Position numbers and translations under genes: made by a program. Below, in pieces: positions 22,353 to 33,864 of a stretch of 64,000 bases of DNA (positions within the stretch are counted from its first letter, which is position 1; the number at the start of each line of letters is the position of its first letter). Source of the stretch: Cenococcum geophilum 1.58 (Eukaryota > Ascomycota > Dothideomycetes > Gloniales > Gloniaceae); the NCBI GenBank assembly GCA_001692895.1, contig KV748183.1, positions 2,232,001-2,296,000 on the forward strand. The letters run 5' to 3'. The notes beneath the pieces were generated by a model, which was not told the DNA's origin, did no database searches, and worked only from the letters and a program-made list of their open reading frames with translations.

Positions 22353-24725
22353 ATGAGCTTAGACTCCAACATTCCGAACGCCGTGATTTCCAACACGCCA
22401 CGAGCCAGTCAGTATAGCGAATTTCAAATCTCGACAGCTTTCACACAAGGTACTCTCTCGTCCTCAATCCGTAGATGGCAGCAGACTGTATCGGCCGAAC
22501 GGGCACCAGACGATCATGGCATCTTTGCGAGATGCTTCCGTTCATGCGTCGACGTCTATAATCCTCTCCTAAGGAAGATTCAAGACGATACGATATTGAG
22601 TCCCCACCTTTATGAGCCTGTTAGGGAGCTTTTCAATAGGTTCATCATATGGGGTGAGACCGTCAATGTACGCACAGGGGAACTTGACATGCGCCTACTC
22701 CAAGGCTCTCAAGTTAAGAAAGTCACGCTCCAGATCGTTATTGGGATAGGAAATACTTTATCTCAAGGTGAGGGATGCTCCTCAATAGATGGCATCGTAA
22801 ACGGTTCTGACTCATCTATTTGGTGTTAGATCTGATTCATTATGTATTTCACTCACCAGCTGCCCGAAAGGAATTGTTACAGTCTGCCGGTATTAACGTG
22901 CTGCATGATGAAGCACAATATGTTATCGCAGAGAGAAGTGATTGTCATAAATGCAATGCAGCAGCAGCGATTGAGGATGGCCTGCATGGCATAAAAAACA
23001 TTCTCAAGGCGCTTGATCACCTAACGAAATGCCTCATGTCGATTTCTGGGATCAACTCGTCGAACAAGAATCGATCTCCATCTATAACTCAATCTAGGAG
23101 TCGTTCCCCCATGGATTTCTTCTCGGATCGAATACACACCAAGCTCCCTCAAGCAAATGAGAAGGTAGTCGCTCGATTAGGGAAATTCTACTGGGACCAA
23201 TTCAAGCGCTATCAGGCTGCCATAGATGCCCTCACCCAGGAGGGTAGTCCTTCTGAGTTCCAAACCGAGAATATCTCCACCAGGGGAACAGATACATTAA
23301 AATTCCGTGACTCGGCATTGGGAAGCTCTGATGCAACAGAGATGGCAAATACCGAGACAATCGCCACCTCGTTTACAGGCTCATCCACCTCCAAGACCAC
23401 ACTTCCCCAATTTAGGAAAAATTACCCATGCCTTTTTTCCGGATGCTGTGAGGAGGATACGGTCCTTGACAGTCACCAGGCATGGGCCGAGCATTTCCTT
23501 ATCGCTCATGGAGCCCAGATCGATTCGGGAATTTCGAATTGCCCACTTTGCCATGGGAACATAGGTGGATGCCACGCTCTGTTTCAGCATTACGTACAGC
23601 ACATGAATGATCTAGCTCCTTCTATCCTAACCGATGCGGCTAGAGAGGGTGCCGATGACGAAACTAGGTACCACAGATCTCTACTAGAGCCAGAGCATGA
23701 TGAAATAGTCGACGTCGAACACTCCCTTGATCCTCTGCTCTTAGGGACCGATGAGCAGCAAATTTCGAATGTTCCACATACTCATATCTCTCATACGTCC
23801 CTGAATGCTAGGTCCAGGTATGAAGATGTAAATGATTTGCAGCTAAGCCCTGCCGGACAGCTAACCACCTTGGGCGAACCTTCAACACTTCCAACAAACA
23901 GCGGTCAGGCTAGGTCCGCATCAGTGAACCTTTCGCAGATAATCACTGGCTCTACTTCGGTGATAAACTCACGATGCTATATTTCCCGGTTCGAAGCAGC
24001 GCCAAGGCATTCTTCTTCTCCGAAGTATGTTCAAACAACGTTTCTGCCACTTTTAAGATGCTGACAAAGCTTAGAAAACAAAGTGGCCAACATAAATGTA
24101 ACTATCGGAGCTGTAAGTTGCCAAAGGACTTTTCAGGTTTCAAGAGCGCCCATGACCTCAAGCGACATAAGAGAACTGTGCATGGTGAGGCTTGTGAGGA
24201 AAGTTATATGTGCACCGTGATAGGATGCAAAAAACCTAACAAGTCTTGGCCTCGATGCGACAACTTTAAAGCCCATGTAAAACGAATGCACCCAAGAGAA
24301 GATGTTGACGAAATCATTCAGCGGTGCGTATATTGAAATTGTCATTACCTTGACTTCTCTGATATTAGTTCTCTACTAGTTCGAGGCATTCTTACGTCAC
24401 CACCGGTGATGAACCAGCGGATGAACTTCCTTATCAAGACGATCTGTTGGCGGCCCCAAACAGCCTTGTTCAAGACCGAATGCAAAACACTCTTCTTTTA
24501 AATCAGTCACCTCAGTCTTTCGATTTAGCCGCGTCTAAAGGAAGAGGAGTTCCTGAGCTATCGAATCCAGATGTCTTTCCTTGGGCTCAACGTCATACAT
24601 CACTGCTTCGCCAAGCAGCGAATGTTCAAGACTATGATGGGTCATTCAATGACAGCTTTGAACTCGATATTCTAGACTTCCATTCTAATGATGCTAATAG
24701 CGTCGATGATGATCTCTCGGACTAG
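22353..24725 (+). CDS. C2H2 zinc-finger protein (fungal, acuF-like N-terminus)
   Basis: Four exons: 22353-22767, 22830-24024, 24075-24323, 24380-24725. The introns are GT-AG, 62, 50 and 56 bp, with CTGAC or CTGAT branch-like boxes. Coding length is 2205 nt (734 residues) and the frame holds at every junction. Residues ~45-200 resemble the helical N-terminal region of fungal acuF-type C2H2 proteins. Two divergent C2H2-like modules follow (C339, C344, H360, H365; C376, C379, H392, H396). Two better ones lie at C545, C550, H568, H573 and C583, C588, H604, H609. The second intron joins SSSPK to KQSGQHKCN just before the third finger. The C-terminal ~120 residues are acidic and serine-rich (ends DDDLSD), which could serve as an activation region. 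The protein is probably nuclear and nucleic-acid binding. The start was taken as the first ATG in the long frame (a GTG two codons earlier also lies in frame). The gene is head-to-head with the NLR-like gene; a regulatory link between them is inference only. Confidence 0.8.
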
Positions 24726-25470
24726 AGTCCGGATGCGGCACCCACCAGCACAGTTGTAGTAAACAAATTTCGACTTCATCATTAAACGACGAGGAGACTC
24801 TACGGAAAGCATACATCTTTCGGTAATATCCATGCTATGCAAACTTCCCCTTTGGCGTCTAGGCTCCCATAAATAGATGATGCTGTAGTGCTTGGCCTAC
24901 CGCATTCGCCGCAATGTTTATAAAACCGGGGTCTGGTTGCATCATGCATTCCATGTTTGGATTCGTCACAGCTGATCCTGTTGCTAAGCTTTTTTATTGG
25001 AGCTGGGTCGTATAAACTACACATGACCATATTCTTCTGCTTCGTGACTTAGAAGTTGTTAAAGTTACTTGGTACAATTCTGTAGGGGGGTTGCTGCGGC
25101 GAATGCGGGCATATGTCCCTTCTATTCTTTGCGCATTTTGTGCTCTTAAAGCCTTGCAGGCAGCTTATCCGCCGTTTCCGCTATTTAAACCCCCCCCCCC
25201 TTTTTTTTCAATCCTCTTACCATTATGGCTTTGTTTTGTATCCGCAATTATTGGATTTGGGTTTCCAAATAAGGGATCAAGAGATGATGGTATCTAGGGT
25301 GGGGAACTTCGCTTTACGTTATGGAGCTTCCTTCTTGTTCCATTCGTTTTACAGTCGTTTGCGAAATATCGGTAAAAATTCGCCAAGCTGAAAAATTCGC
25401 AACGCACCTTACCAAAATTTTGCGGAGGGAGTATGATTTCAATTTTACTACCACAATCGTCGTAATTACA
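24726..25470. other. Intergenic DNA downstream of the zinc-finger gene
   Basis: Host-like composition. It contains a homopolymer junction (11 C then 8 T, 25190-25208) and a perfect 13-bp inverted pair CCGCATTCGCCGC (24900-24912) / GCGGCGAATGCGG (25096-25108). Small open frames on both strands have no recognisable domain and are not called. The change to AT-rich RIP-like DNA near 25470-25490 is abrupt. Confidence 0.5.
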
Positions 25471-25970
25471 GGGCGCCGCCTTCTAGATAAAGTTATTTAT
25501 AGAATTAGGCTTTATGTTAAAGCTAATAAAAGTATAGCAGCTATTATAGAGGCAGTAAAGGTGTTTAAGAAGATAATTTATAAGCTACGGTTAGACCTTA
25601 ATATTTAGGGCGAGCTGTACGCACTACCTATAGTTACTCTTAGCCAATATAAATCTCTACTACCTTACTAAGAAATAGTAATATATAATATTATAGTATT
25701 AAGTCTTCTACTAACTTATTATATAGAAGCTTCTTAAGTTTCTTAAAGACTAACTAACCGTATATCTGGATAAATATAAACCTTCCGATTTAATGAATTT
25801 AATGCCCTACTCTCTCTTATAAGTATATACTACGCTTTTAAAAGAGCTCGCTAGCTACAGAAGGTAGTTAAGGCTTAGGCGGCTAAAAGGAGCACTACCC
25901 CTTTATAACGCCTAGATTAGTATTTAAAAGAGCTAAATAGTAGATTAGCTAATATTTTTTAATAAGTTAG
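25471..25970 (+). pseudogene. Relic of a DDE (Tc1/mariner-IS630 type) transposase
   Basis: Plus-strand reading gives pieces resembling the N-terminal helix-turn-helix half of fungal DDE transposases: VKANKSIAAIIEA...KKIIYKLRLDL near 25518-25605, then YALPIVTL and SLLPY (about 25619-25670). YYAFKRAR..QKVVKA..AKRS (about 25828-25900) corresponds to the family's TVYRALKRARWSRKV region. There are many in-frame stops at positions expected from C-to-T change of Gln and Trp codons. No catalytic DDE region or terminal inverted repeats could be placed. A non-transposon origin cannot be excluded. Confidence 0.45.
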
Positions 25971-27088
25971 CAGCGAATAAGAGAACTAGTAATAAGAAGT
26001 ACGGCTAGTTACCTAAAGGGACTAACTATAGAGTAGCACGCCTACTTAAGAGATTAAAGAAGTGGGGTCTTCTATTAGCGCTATTAGTAGATAGATATTT
26101 AAGCTATATTATCTTCTAAGGCTTTATTACCTCTATAATATTTAAATCCTTTATAGAGGAGTAAGTGCTCTTTTATTATTTACTATACCTAAGGCTATAC
26201 TTAGTCCTTATTCTAAACAACGTATTAATTTATAAGTTAGTATAACTCTATAAGCTCTATAAGTAGTATAGTATTAAACTAAGATTTCTACCACTATATT
26301 TACTAAATTATAATCTAATTAAGGCGATATTTAATAATATTAAAGCTTAGATTAGAAGGAACTAGCGGCTAGTTAAGGAGTTTAAGAGCTTTAGCGCCTT
26401 TCTATATTTTACTATTAGTTAAGTATATAGAATGTATATAGGGCAACACTTCTAAGAGGTAGGATATATTATAGATTAATAGATAGCTACTATTTAGATC
26501 GCTTAAAGGCTAAGATCTTACTCCTAATTTAAGCTAGTATACTAACCTTAAAGTTATAGAGCTCCTATATATCTAACGTTATACCTTTACCTAGCTTCTT
26601 TATATTTAGTATATTAATATTCTATTCTTTCTCTACTAACTTATCTCTAATTGGCTTTAAAATTGCCCTTTATTACTTACTATAAAAGCCTAGTTTATAT
26701 ACTAGCCACTTAAAGAATTAGCTAAGTAGCTTAATTAGGTCTGTTTTTAATTAAATAGGGCTAGAGTTTTAGGGCGGCTTAACGCCTATATAGCGGAGGG
26801 TAGGGGTAATAAGGCTAAGGAGGTAGGTAATTAAATAGCCTAAAGTAAGACACTATAAAGGCCTTAAAAGGATTGTTTATTAATAGTATAAAATCTTCCC
26901 TTTTAACTACCTGCTCCTTATAACTCCCCTAGCTTCTCTTTTTTTAGTTTACTAAGTATTAATTAGTAGTCCGTATACTAATTATAAGAAAAGAATAAGG
27001 ACTCTATCTATTAAATATAGCTTTAAAAGCCTCTCTCTCTCTCTATATATATATATATAAGAAATGTATAGGAAATAAGAGTAAGAAG
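25971..27088. other. AT-rich, RIP-like DNA of unknown origin with a microsatellite
   Basis: No gene can be supported. It may continue the transposon relic to its left. A (CT)7 run followed by an (AT)n run occupies 27031-27059. The last five bases, AGAAG, are the left target duplication of element B. Confidence 0.5.
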
Positions 27089-27314
27089 TGTTACGGCACT
27101 AGCAGAACTTAGTAGAACTTCGCACTAGCAAGTTGCTACAGATTGCCGCATATTGCGGTCACGTGACGCGAAGATCTATAAAATATCGAACGGCGCTACT
27201 CTTCTTCTCCTTTCCTTTCCCTAGCTTTAGATTCTTATTTATAGACAATCTAATCGTATAGGCTTGCGCGTCCCTTTTACCGTGCCCATGCCTTAATTAA
27301 CTAAGTCGCTAATA
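27089..27314 (+). repeat. 5' LTR of Gypsy element B
   Basis: 226 bases from TGTTACGGCACTAG to GTCGCTAATA (the final C mutated to T). It is preceded by AGAAG. Confidence 0.9.
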
Positions 27315-30300
27315 TTATCTAAAGCTTACTCTACTCTTTCTTTCTAAGAAGGAACTTAAATATATCTATAAGAATATAGAATAGGACCCTAAGGACATTA
27401 CTAGGACTATAAGGACAGGACCTAAAAGAAAAGAACAGAACCCTAAGGAAAGGACCTATAAGATATACACAGACCAGAACCCCTAAAGAAATTACCCAGA
27501 AGTACCTAATACCCCTACCACTATGCCACGAACTATAGTAGCAGGTAAAGCAGCTGTAGGACCCTTAAATACTTCAGACGAAAAAACAATTAACGTTTTA
27601 ACCCCTTAGGCGGAGCTTATAGCTGCTAATACCGAAATTAAACGACTGTAAGAGCTGCTTAAAGCTAGAGATACAGAAATCCTTAGATATCTTATATACT
27701 ACTAGGACTTTCTTAGTTTATAATTATAGCGATTTTCTTCCCTATATCTAATAATAAGTCATTATTAGATAACTAAAGACTTGCTATAGTCCTTTAGGCC
27801 CTATTTTAGCGCCTTAGTAGATCTACTAAGGCCTATATAGTACTAAAGCGGTTAGTAAAGGTCGCGGATCCCCTACTGCTTATAGACAGAACTAACCCTA
27901 TATTTAATAATTAGAAGCTTTAATTACAGGATAAGCTTAAAGTTAATATAGACTACTTCCCTAATGCCCAAGCTAGAATAGTCTACGTTTTTAGCCGTAT
28001 TAGCAAAGACGCCTAGACATATTTATGCCTATAATACACTAAAGACTTAGCAGACCCCTTTATCGCTAAAGAAGAAATAATTAAATACTTGTCTTTTATT
28101 TATAAAGACCCTTTTAAAGTATAAAACGCCCGCCTTAGCTATAAAAGCCTAAATATAAAAACAATAGAGACCTTTTTAGCTTTTTAAACCTGCTTTCTAT
28201 ACCTAGCCGGATAGGCCTAGATCCCCTAAGAAGACCTACTACTAGACCTCTTTAATAAGCTTACCCTGGACCTATAGCGGGCCATATTACTAGCTTATAC
28301 TATAGTATAGACGTTAAAGGAACTTACGGATCATTACCTAGCTATTAATTAAGGCCTCCGTTAAATTAAGGTATGCGCTAATTAGCTAAAAACTAAAAAC
28401 CTTATAAACCAGGCCGTAAGTACTATAAGTATAGCCTATAGTACCCTAGCATAATCAGTAACTCCTATAGTTAACCTAGCAGCTAGCCGCGTAGCTACCC
28501 CTACTACGGGCCTGGTATATACCTAGCCTATATATAGCGACCCCCGTATATAGGCCCTTAGCAATTAAAAAGCTTACTTCTCGTGCGGTTAAATAGGCTA
28601 CCCTATAAGGAACTACCTAATAAAGGTAAAGATAAATGAGGTTCTATTAATTTAGGAGGATAGTATAAAGCTAGAAAAAGAGGAACTTTAGAGGAAGACT
28701 CCTCTCTAGGGTTAAAAAGAATTAATATATTATATATTAATCTAGGTCGGCTAGTTAGTAGAAGAAGCTGCACTATCCCTTATACTTTATTTCGTAATAG
28801 ATATTAAGTTTTAACCTCTGCTTTAGCTAACTTAGGAGTAAATACCTTTACCTTAATTAATATAAAGTACGCTATAAAACTGGCTAACTTTCTAAATGCA
28901 CCCCTTAAAGAACTGCCTAAACTAATCCCTATTCGCGGTTATAACGAATAGATAGGGCTACCTATTATAACTATTTTGCGGATCTACCTCCGCGTTAACG
29001 GACGAAGGCAGTATAATATCCCCTTCCTTATTACGGACCTTAGAAGCTATAATATAATCTTAGGGAGAAAATGGCTAGCCTATTTAGGCTTATAGCTTAA
29101 CGTACGGAATAGGCAGCTTATCTGGCCTAAAACTATACCCCTAACGCCTTCCTTTATAAAAGAGATTAGTATTATAATAAAAAACCTTATACGGCTATAG
29201 ATAGACACCGTTTACTAGGCTAATACAACGTATAGGGACTAGGCTTTTAAAAAGGATATATAGCTTAATCCGCAACAGATCCGTATATTACGCTGCCCTT
29301 AAACTGCCTATATTACACCACCCGCATTAGAGACTTAGGAAGTTAATAATGGCCTAGCTAAGTCCCTAATAGAGAACCTAGGCCCTACGCAGCTATAAAG
29401 GAAGGTTAGGGATATTAGATAATATACCAAACTAATAAACCAAAAGAATAACTTATAGAAAATGGAATATAAGCTAAGGAAGACTATAAACCCTATACCG
29501 CAAAATACGGCCTAATAAATATCTATAAAGAAACCTATAGACCTCCTACTAGTTAATATCTACTATATTAGCGCTATAGGATTCTACTAAAACCTAGTTT
29601 AGCCTAATACCATTACCTTTACAACTAGCTTATACGAAATTAATTAAATAATTAAAGAGAAAAAAGCCTTAGCCTAAAAGAAAGGCAGGCTTATAGATAA
29701 GGAGCTAGTAGAATGGAAACTGCCCTATTAATACTAGAAATTAAAAAATACCTTCTCTAAAGCAGCGTTTAATATACTCCTGCCTTACTAACCGTATAAC
29801 TATAAAATTAAAATTAAGCCGGATAAGGTGGTTACCCTTAGCTATAGCCCCCTCTAATAGTAATCTACTGCCAAATTATAGGCTATAAAGTAGTATCTTA
29901 TTAATAACCTAAATAAGGGCTTTATTAAGCCTAGTTAAGCCCCTTTTAACTTACCTATTCTCTTTACTAAAAAGCTAAATAGAGGACTTTGTTTCTATAT
30001 TAACTACCATAAGTTTAATAATTTAACCCTTAAAGACCGCTACCCACTGCCTTTACTTAATAAGACTTTAGCCCAAATAAGTAAAGCTAAGATCTTTATA
30101 AAGCTTAATATCCGCTAGGCTTTTTACCAAATTAGAATAAACCCTAAATTAGAAGACCTTATTACGTTTTAGACCCGTTACGGAATGTATAAATATAAAG
30201 TACTACCTTTTAGACTAACTAACGGACCGGCTATATACCAAAGATATATAAATAATATACTATTTAACTACCTTAATAACTTCTATATAGCATACCTAGA

Positions 30301-32376
30301 TAATATTATAATCTACTCTAAAAATAAACTAGAATATAAAGAGTATGTCTATAAAGTCCTATAATAGCTTTAGGAAGCTAGCCTCTAAGCCAATATTAAG
30401 AAGTTAGAATTTAATGTTAAGCGTATAAAGTACCTAAGGTTTATTATTAGTATAAATAGAATTAAGGCAGACCTAGAAAAGATAGCTATAATTAACTAAT
30501 AGGTACCCCTAAGGACCGTAAAGGGGGTATAGTTATTCTTAGGGTTCTATAACTTCTACTAACGCTTTATTAAGAACTATAGCAGGATTACCCAGCTACT
30601 AAGCCTACTTACCTATAAGGACTAGCCCTTTTACTTTAATACCGTATATAGGTAGGCCTTTAACGAGCTTAAGAAACGACTGGTCTCTACTCCCTTACTC
30701 GCCTACTTTAACCTAAAACGGCCCTTAATACTAGAAACTGATGCCTTAGATAGTATTATAGCTAGCGTTTACTCCTAAAAGTAAACAGACGGAGAATAGT
30801 ACCCTATTACTTACTATTTAAAGACTATAGTAGATGCTAAGCTAAGCTACCTAATTTATAATAAAGAAATACTAGCTATTATCTCTAGCTTTTAGCACTA
30901 GCGAGCCCAACTAGAAGGCACCCCCAAGTTTATTTAGGTAGTTTCCGATTATAAAGCCTTAGAATATTTTATAATAATAAAGGCCCTTATAGCCTAATAG
31001 GCGCGCTAGGCAGATACCCTATTTTAGTTTAACTTCCTAATTATATATAGGCTAGGCACTACTAACTATATAAACGCTCTTATAAGGCGTAAATAGGATA
31101 TAAATAACTAGACAGCCGTAAAGATCTTATTACGGACCTAAGCGCTACTATAACTAGAGCACCTTAACTCCTAAATACGGGCAGAACTAAATACAGACTC
31201 TTTAGATGCCAAGATATACCCTATTAACTGCATAGAACTAGACCTTATTAATAAACTACTACAGGCAAACCGTACGGCCCCTTCTCTATAGGAGTACCGC
31301 GAAAAAGCAAAGAACATTTCTAGCCTATAGTCCCTCGAAAGTGGACTACTTAAGCACCGCGAATGGCTAGTAGTAGTAGAGGAATAGAACTTACAAACTC
31401 AGCTTATTGCTAAAGCACATACCTAGGTCTCTATAGCCTACCCTAGAAAAAAATAAGACCTATAGGATTATTAGTAACCGCTACTACTAGCCCGGAATAA
31501 TTATAGATATTAACCGCTATATACGGAACTACAATAACTACTATAGGTTTATAATTCCATAAAACAAGACCCTAGGACTATTAAAACCCCTCCTAATACC
31601 TAACCGCCTATAGTAATATATCTCTATAGACTTTTATAAGCTACCTCTAGACTATAACGGATATAATATAGTTATAATCCTAGTTAACCGCTTTAGTAAG
31701 CGCCTGTTCTTAATTCCCTATTATAAAAATATTAATGCTAAAGAGGCGGCCTAACTTTACTATAGGCGATATAGTCTAGGTTATGATAAAGAACTAAAAG
31801 ATAAAACGGCCTAGCTGTAAGCTAGACTATAAAATGGCAGGACTATATAAGATTTTTAATAAAGTAGGCAACTTATACAAGGTTAAGCTCCCAGATTTAA
31901 TTAAAGTTTACCCTATTTTCTTACTAGATAAGCTATAGAAAGCTGTAAATAACCTACTAATTTAAGTTAATGGCGATAATAAATAGGAAATTAAAGAAAT
32001 ACTAGCCTATAAACTTGTAAATAGAACGTTAAAGTATTATATTAGTTAGAAAGGATATAACCTAGACCCTACTTAGTACCCTATATAGAACTTTATAGGT
32101 AGTCCCTATAAGCTTTAAGAGTTTTATAGCTATTACCCTAATAAACCTGGACCGCCAAAGTACCTAGATAAGTGGATAGAATACTAGCATAATAAAGATA
32201 ATAAGCTACTAGAAGAATATAAGGATAAAAACGCCCTAGAAATTTCTTAGTTATATAAAGTATTAAAATACCTAGGAACTTCGACTAGCGGTTAAAGTTA
32301 TCTAATTAGTTAGATTTTCTTGCTAAGACTTTTAGCGACAAAGCCTAAGGGCAGGCTTTTTTAGAGGGGGGGGTAA

Positions 32377-32602
32377 TGTTATAGCACTAACAGAACTTGG
32401 CAAAACTTCGCACCGGCAAGTTGCTACAGATTGCCGCATATTGCGGTCACGTGACGTAAAGATCTATAAAACATTAAACGGCGCTGCTCTTCTTTTCCTT
32501 TCCTTTCCCTAGCTTTAGATTCTCATTTATAGACAATCCAATCGTATAGGCTTGCGCGTCCCTTTTACTATGCCCATGCCTTAATTAACTAAGTCGCTAA
32601 CA
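32377..32602 (+). repeat. 3' LTR of Gypsy element B
   Basis: 226 bases from TGTTATAGCACTAA to GTCGCTAACA. It is followed by the second AGAAG copy. Confidence 0.9.
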
Positions 32603-32607
32603 AGAAG

Positions 32608-33338
32608 GGGAAAAGGGGGTGATAATAGAAATAAGAAGTAGGTAACTAAGTTAATAACTAAGTTAATAAGAGTTAGCTAAGTCGGTAATAAGATAACCTA
32701 ATTTAGGTCAACATTAAATTAATAATAATATTCTATAATAGCTGCTTAACTATAAACATGTTATTAAATAGCTCTTTATTCTATTATAGGAAATTATTTA
32801 TACTAATAGGATAATAATTAATTTCTAAATTAGGCGAGTTAGGTAACTTCTTATTCTACTAATAAATCTTACCCTTATTATAATAGTAAGCGTTTATATA
32901 AAACCACTAATTAGTAATTACAAGTATTTAATTACTAGAGACTTTCTTAGTAGTAAGTACGCTAGGTAAAGTAGTAAGTTAAGCTTATATACTTATTCTT
33001 CTACCTATAGGCCTCTTACCTAACTATTAACTTTAAGTAGCGGTAGGAGCTTAAGTCTTTAGCTTCTTTTCCTTAATTAAATATAAGGTAAAGTTTAACG
33101 CTAAAAAATTTAATAGCTAGCGTTAGTACTACTTTTTAACTATATTAATAGCTTATTTAAAATTATTATAGAAGCAAATCTCTTAGGGGTAGTAGTTAAC
33201 TTACTATACCTAGCTATATAACTTAGTTACCTCTTATCCTATAGCTTAATCAGTTCTAGTACCTCCTATACTATCTTAACTAACCCATTTATATCTCTTT
33301 TTAGTAGTCGTACTACTGCTAATATAAGGTCTATAATA
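32608..33338 (-). repeat. AT-rich flank including the probable 3' LTR of the old element F
   Basis: The last few hundred bases before 33338 resemble the end of the D/G-type LTR (for example TAACTTAGTTACC..., ending CTATAATA). They are followed at once by CCATCCCCCTCCTC, the complement of a polypurine tract. This marks the 3' end of a minus-strand Gypsy element. Where the LTR begins on the left could not be fixed. Confidence 0.45.
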
Positions 33339-33495
33339 CCATCCCCCTCCTCTTTATCTTTATCCTTAAAGATATCTCCTATCTCTAAGTTGTCTATTAG
33401 AGGTATAGCATTCCCGTCTTTAATTTAATATCCTTTATTATTCCTAATACCTCCTATTAAATCTTTTATATCTAAGCGTTATGTTTATATAATTT

Positions 33496-33864
33496 TGTTA
33501 CGGAGTAAGTATAAGCGGCGATAATATATAGCAAGGTAGATATTATTAAGCTATATATATAAACTGTATAAGAAGTCAAAACGTTATATAAGGAAAGAAG
33601 GTAGGAAAACGGGAAGAAAGGGTATATATTATAAACTTAGTTACTTAGTTAATATGTATACGGAGCAGAATAGGATTTAGGTAGTAGTTCTAGCAGAACT
33701 TAGTAAGATTTAGTGGAACTTAGTAGAACTTAGTAGAATATAGTAAGTTGCCGTTAGATTGCCGTAGATTGCTATTAAATTACTATCTTATGGTTGGTCT
33801 CTAGTTACTAAGTTAGTAGAAATAGGTAGATGTGTATAAGGTATTACGGGGGTGTCCCGTAACA
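33496..33864 (-). repeat. LTR of Gypsy element E (3' end of the element)
   Basis: 369 bases on the plus strand from TGTTACGGAGTAAG to GTGTCCCGTAACA. It contains serial AGAACTTAGTAGAACTTAGT repeats near 33690-33735. Confidence 0.88.

Larger units (their letters stand above)
27089..32602 (+). mobile_element. Gypsy element B (same chromodomain family as A), both LTRs present, broken
   Basis: The 5514-bp element lies between the 5-bp target duplication AGAAG (27084-27088 and 32603-32607). Its interior aligns with element A from about 27483 onward: gag, protease, reverse transcriptase, RNase H, integrase and a chromodomain-like tail (about 31960-32200). A leader that A lacks (27315-27480) is present. 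A G-rich tract (32365-32373) precedes the 3' LTR. The two LTRs differ at around 17 sites, apparently all transitions, so RIP rather than plain age explains most of the difference. It has very many breaks. Confidence 0.9.

Noticed and set aside
24800-25030. 76-codon minus-strand frame after the zinc-finger gene
   Set aside because: No domain, no intron support, and it overlaps a short inverted repeat; best left as intergenic.
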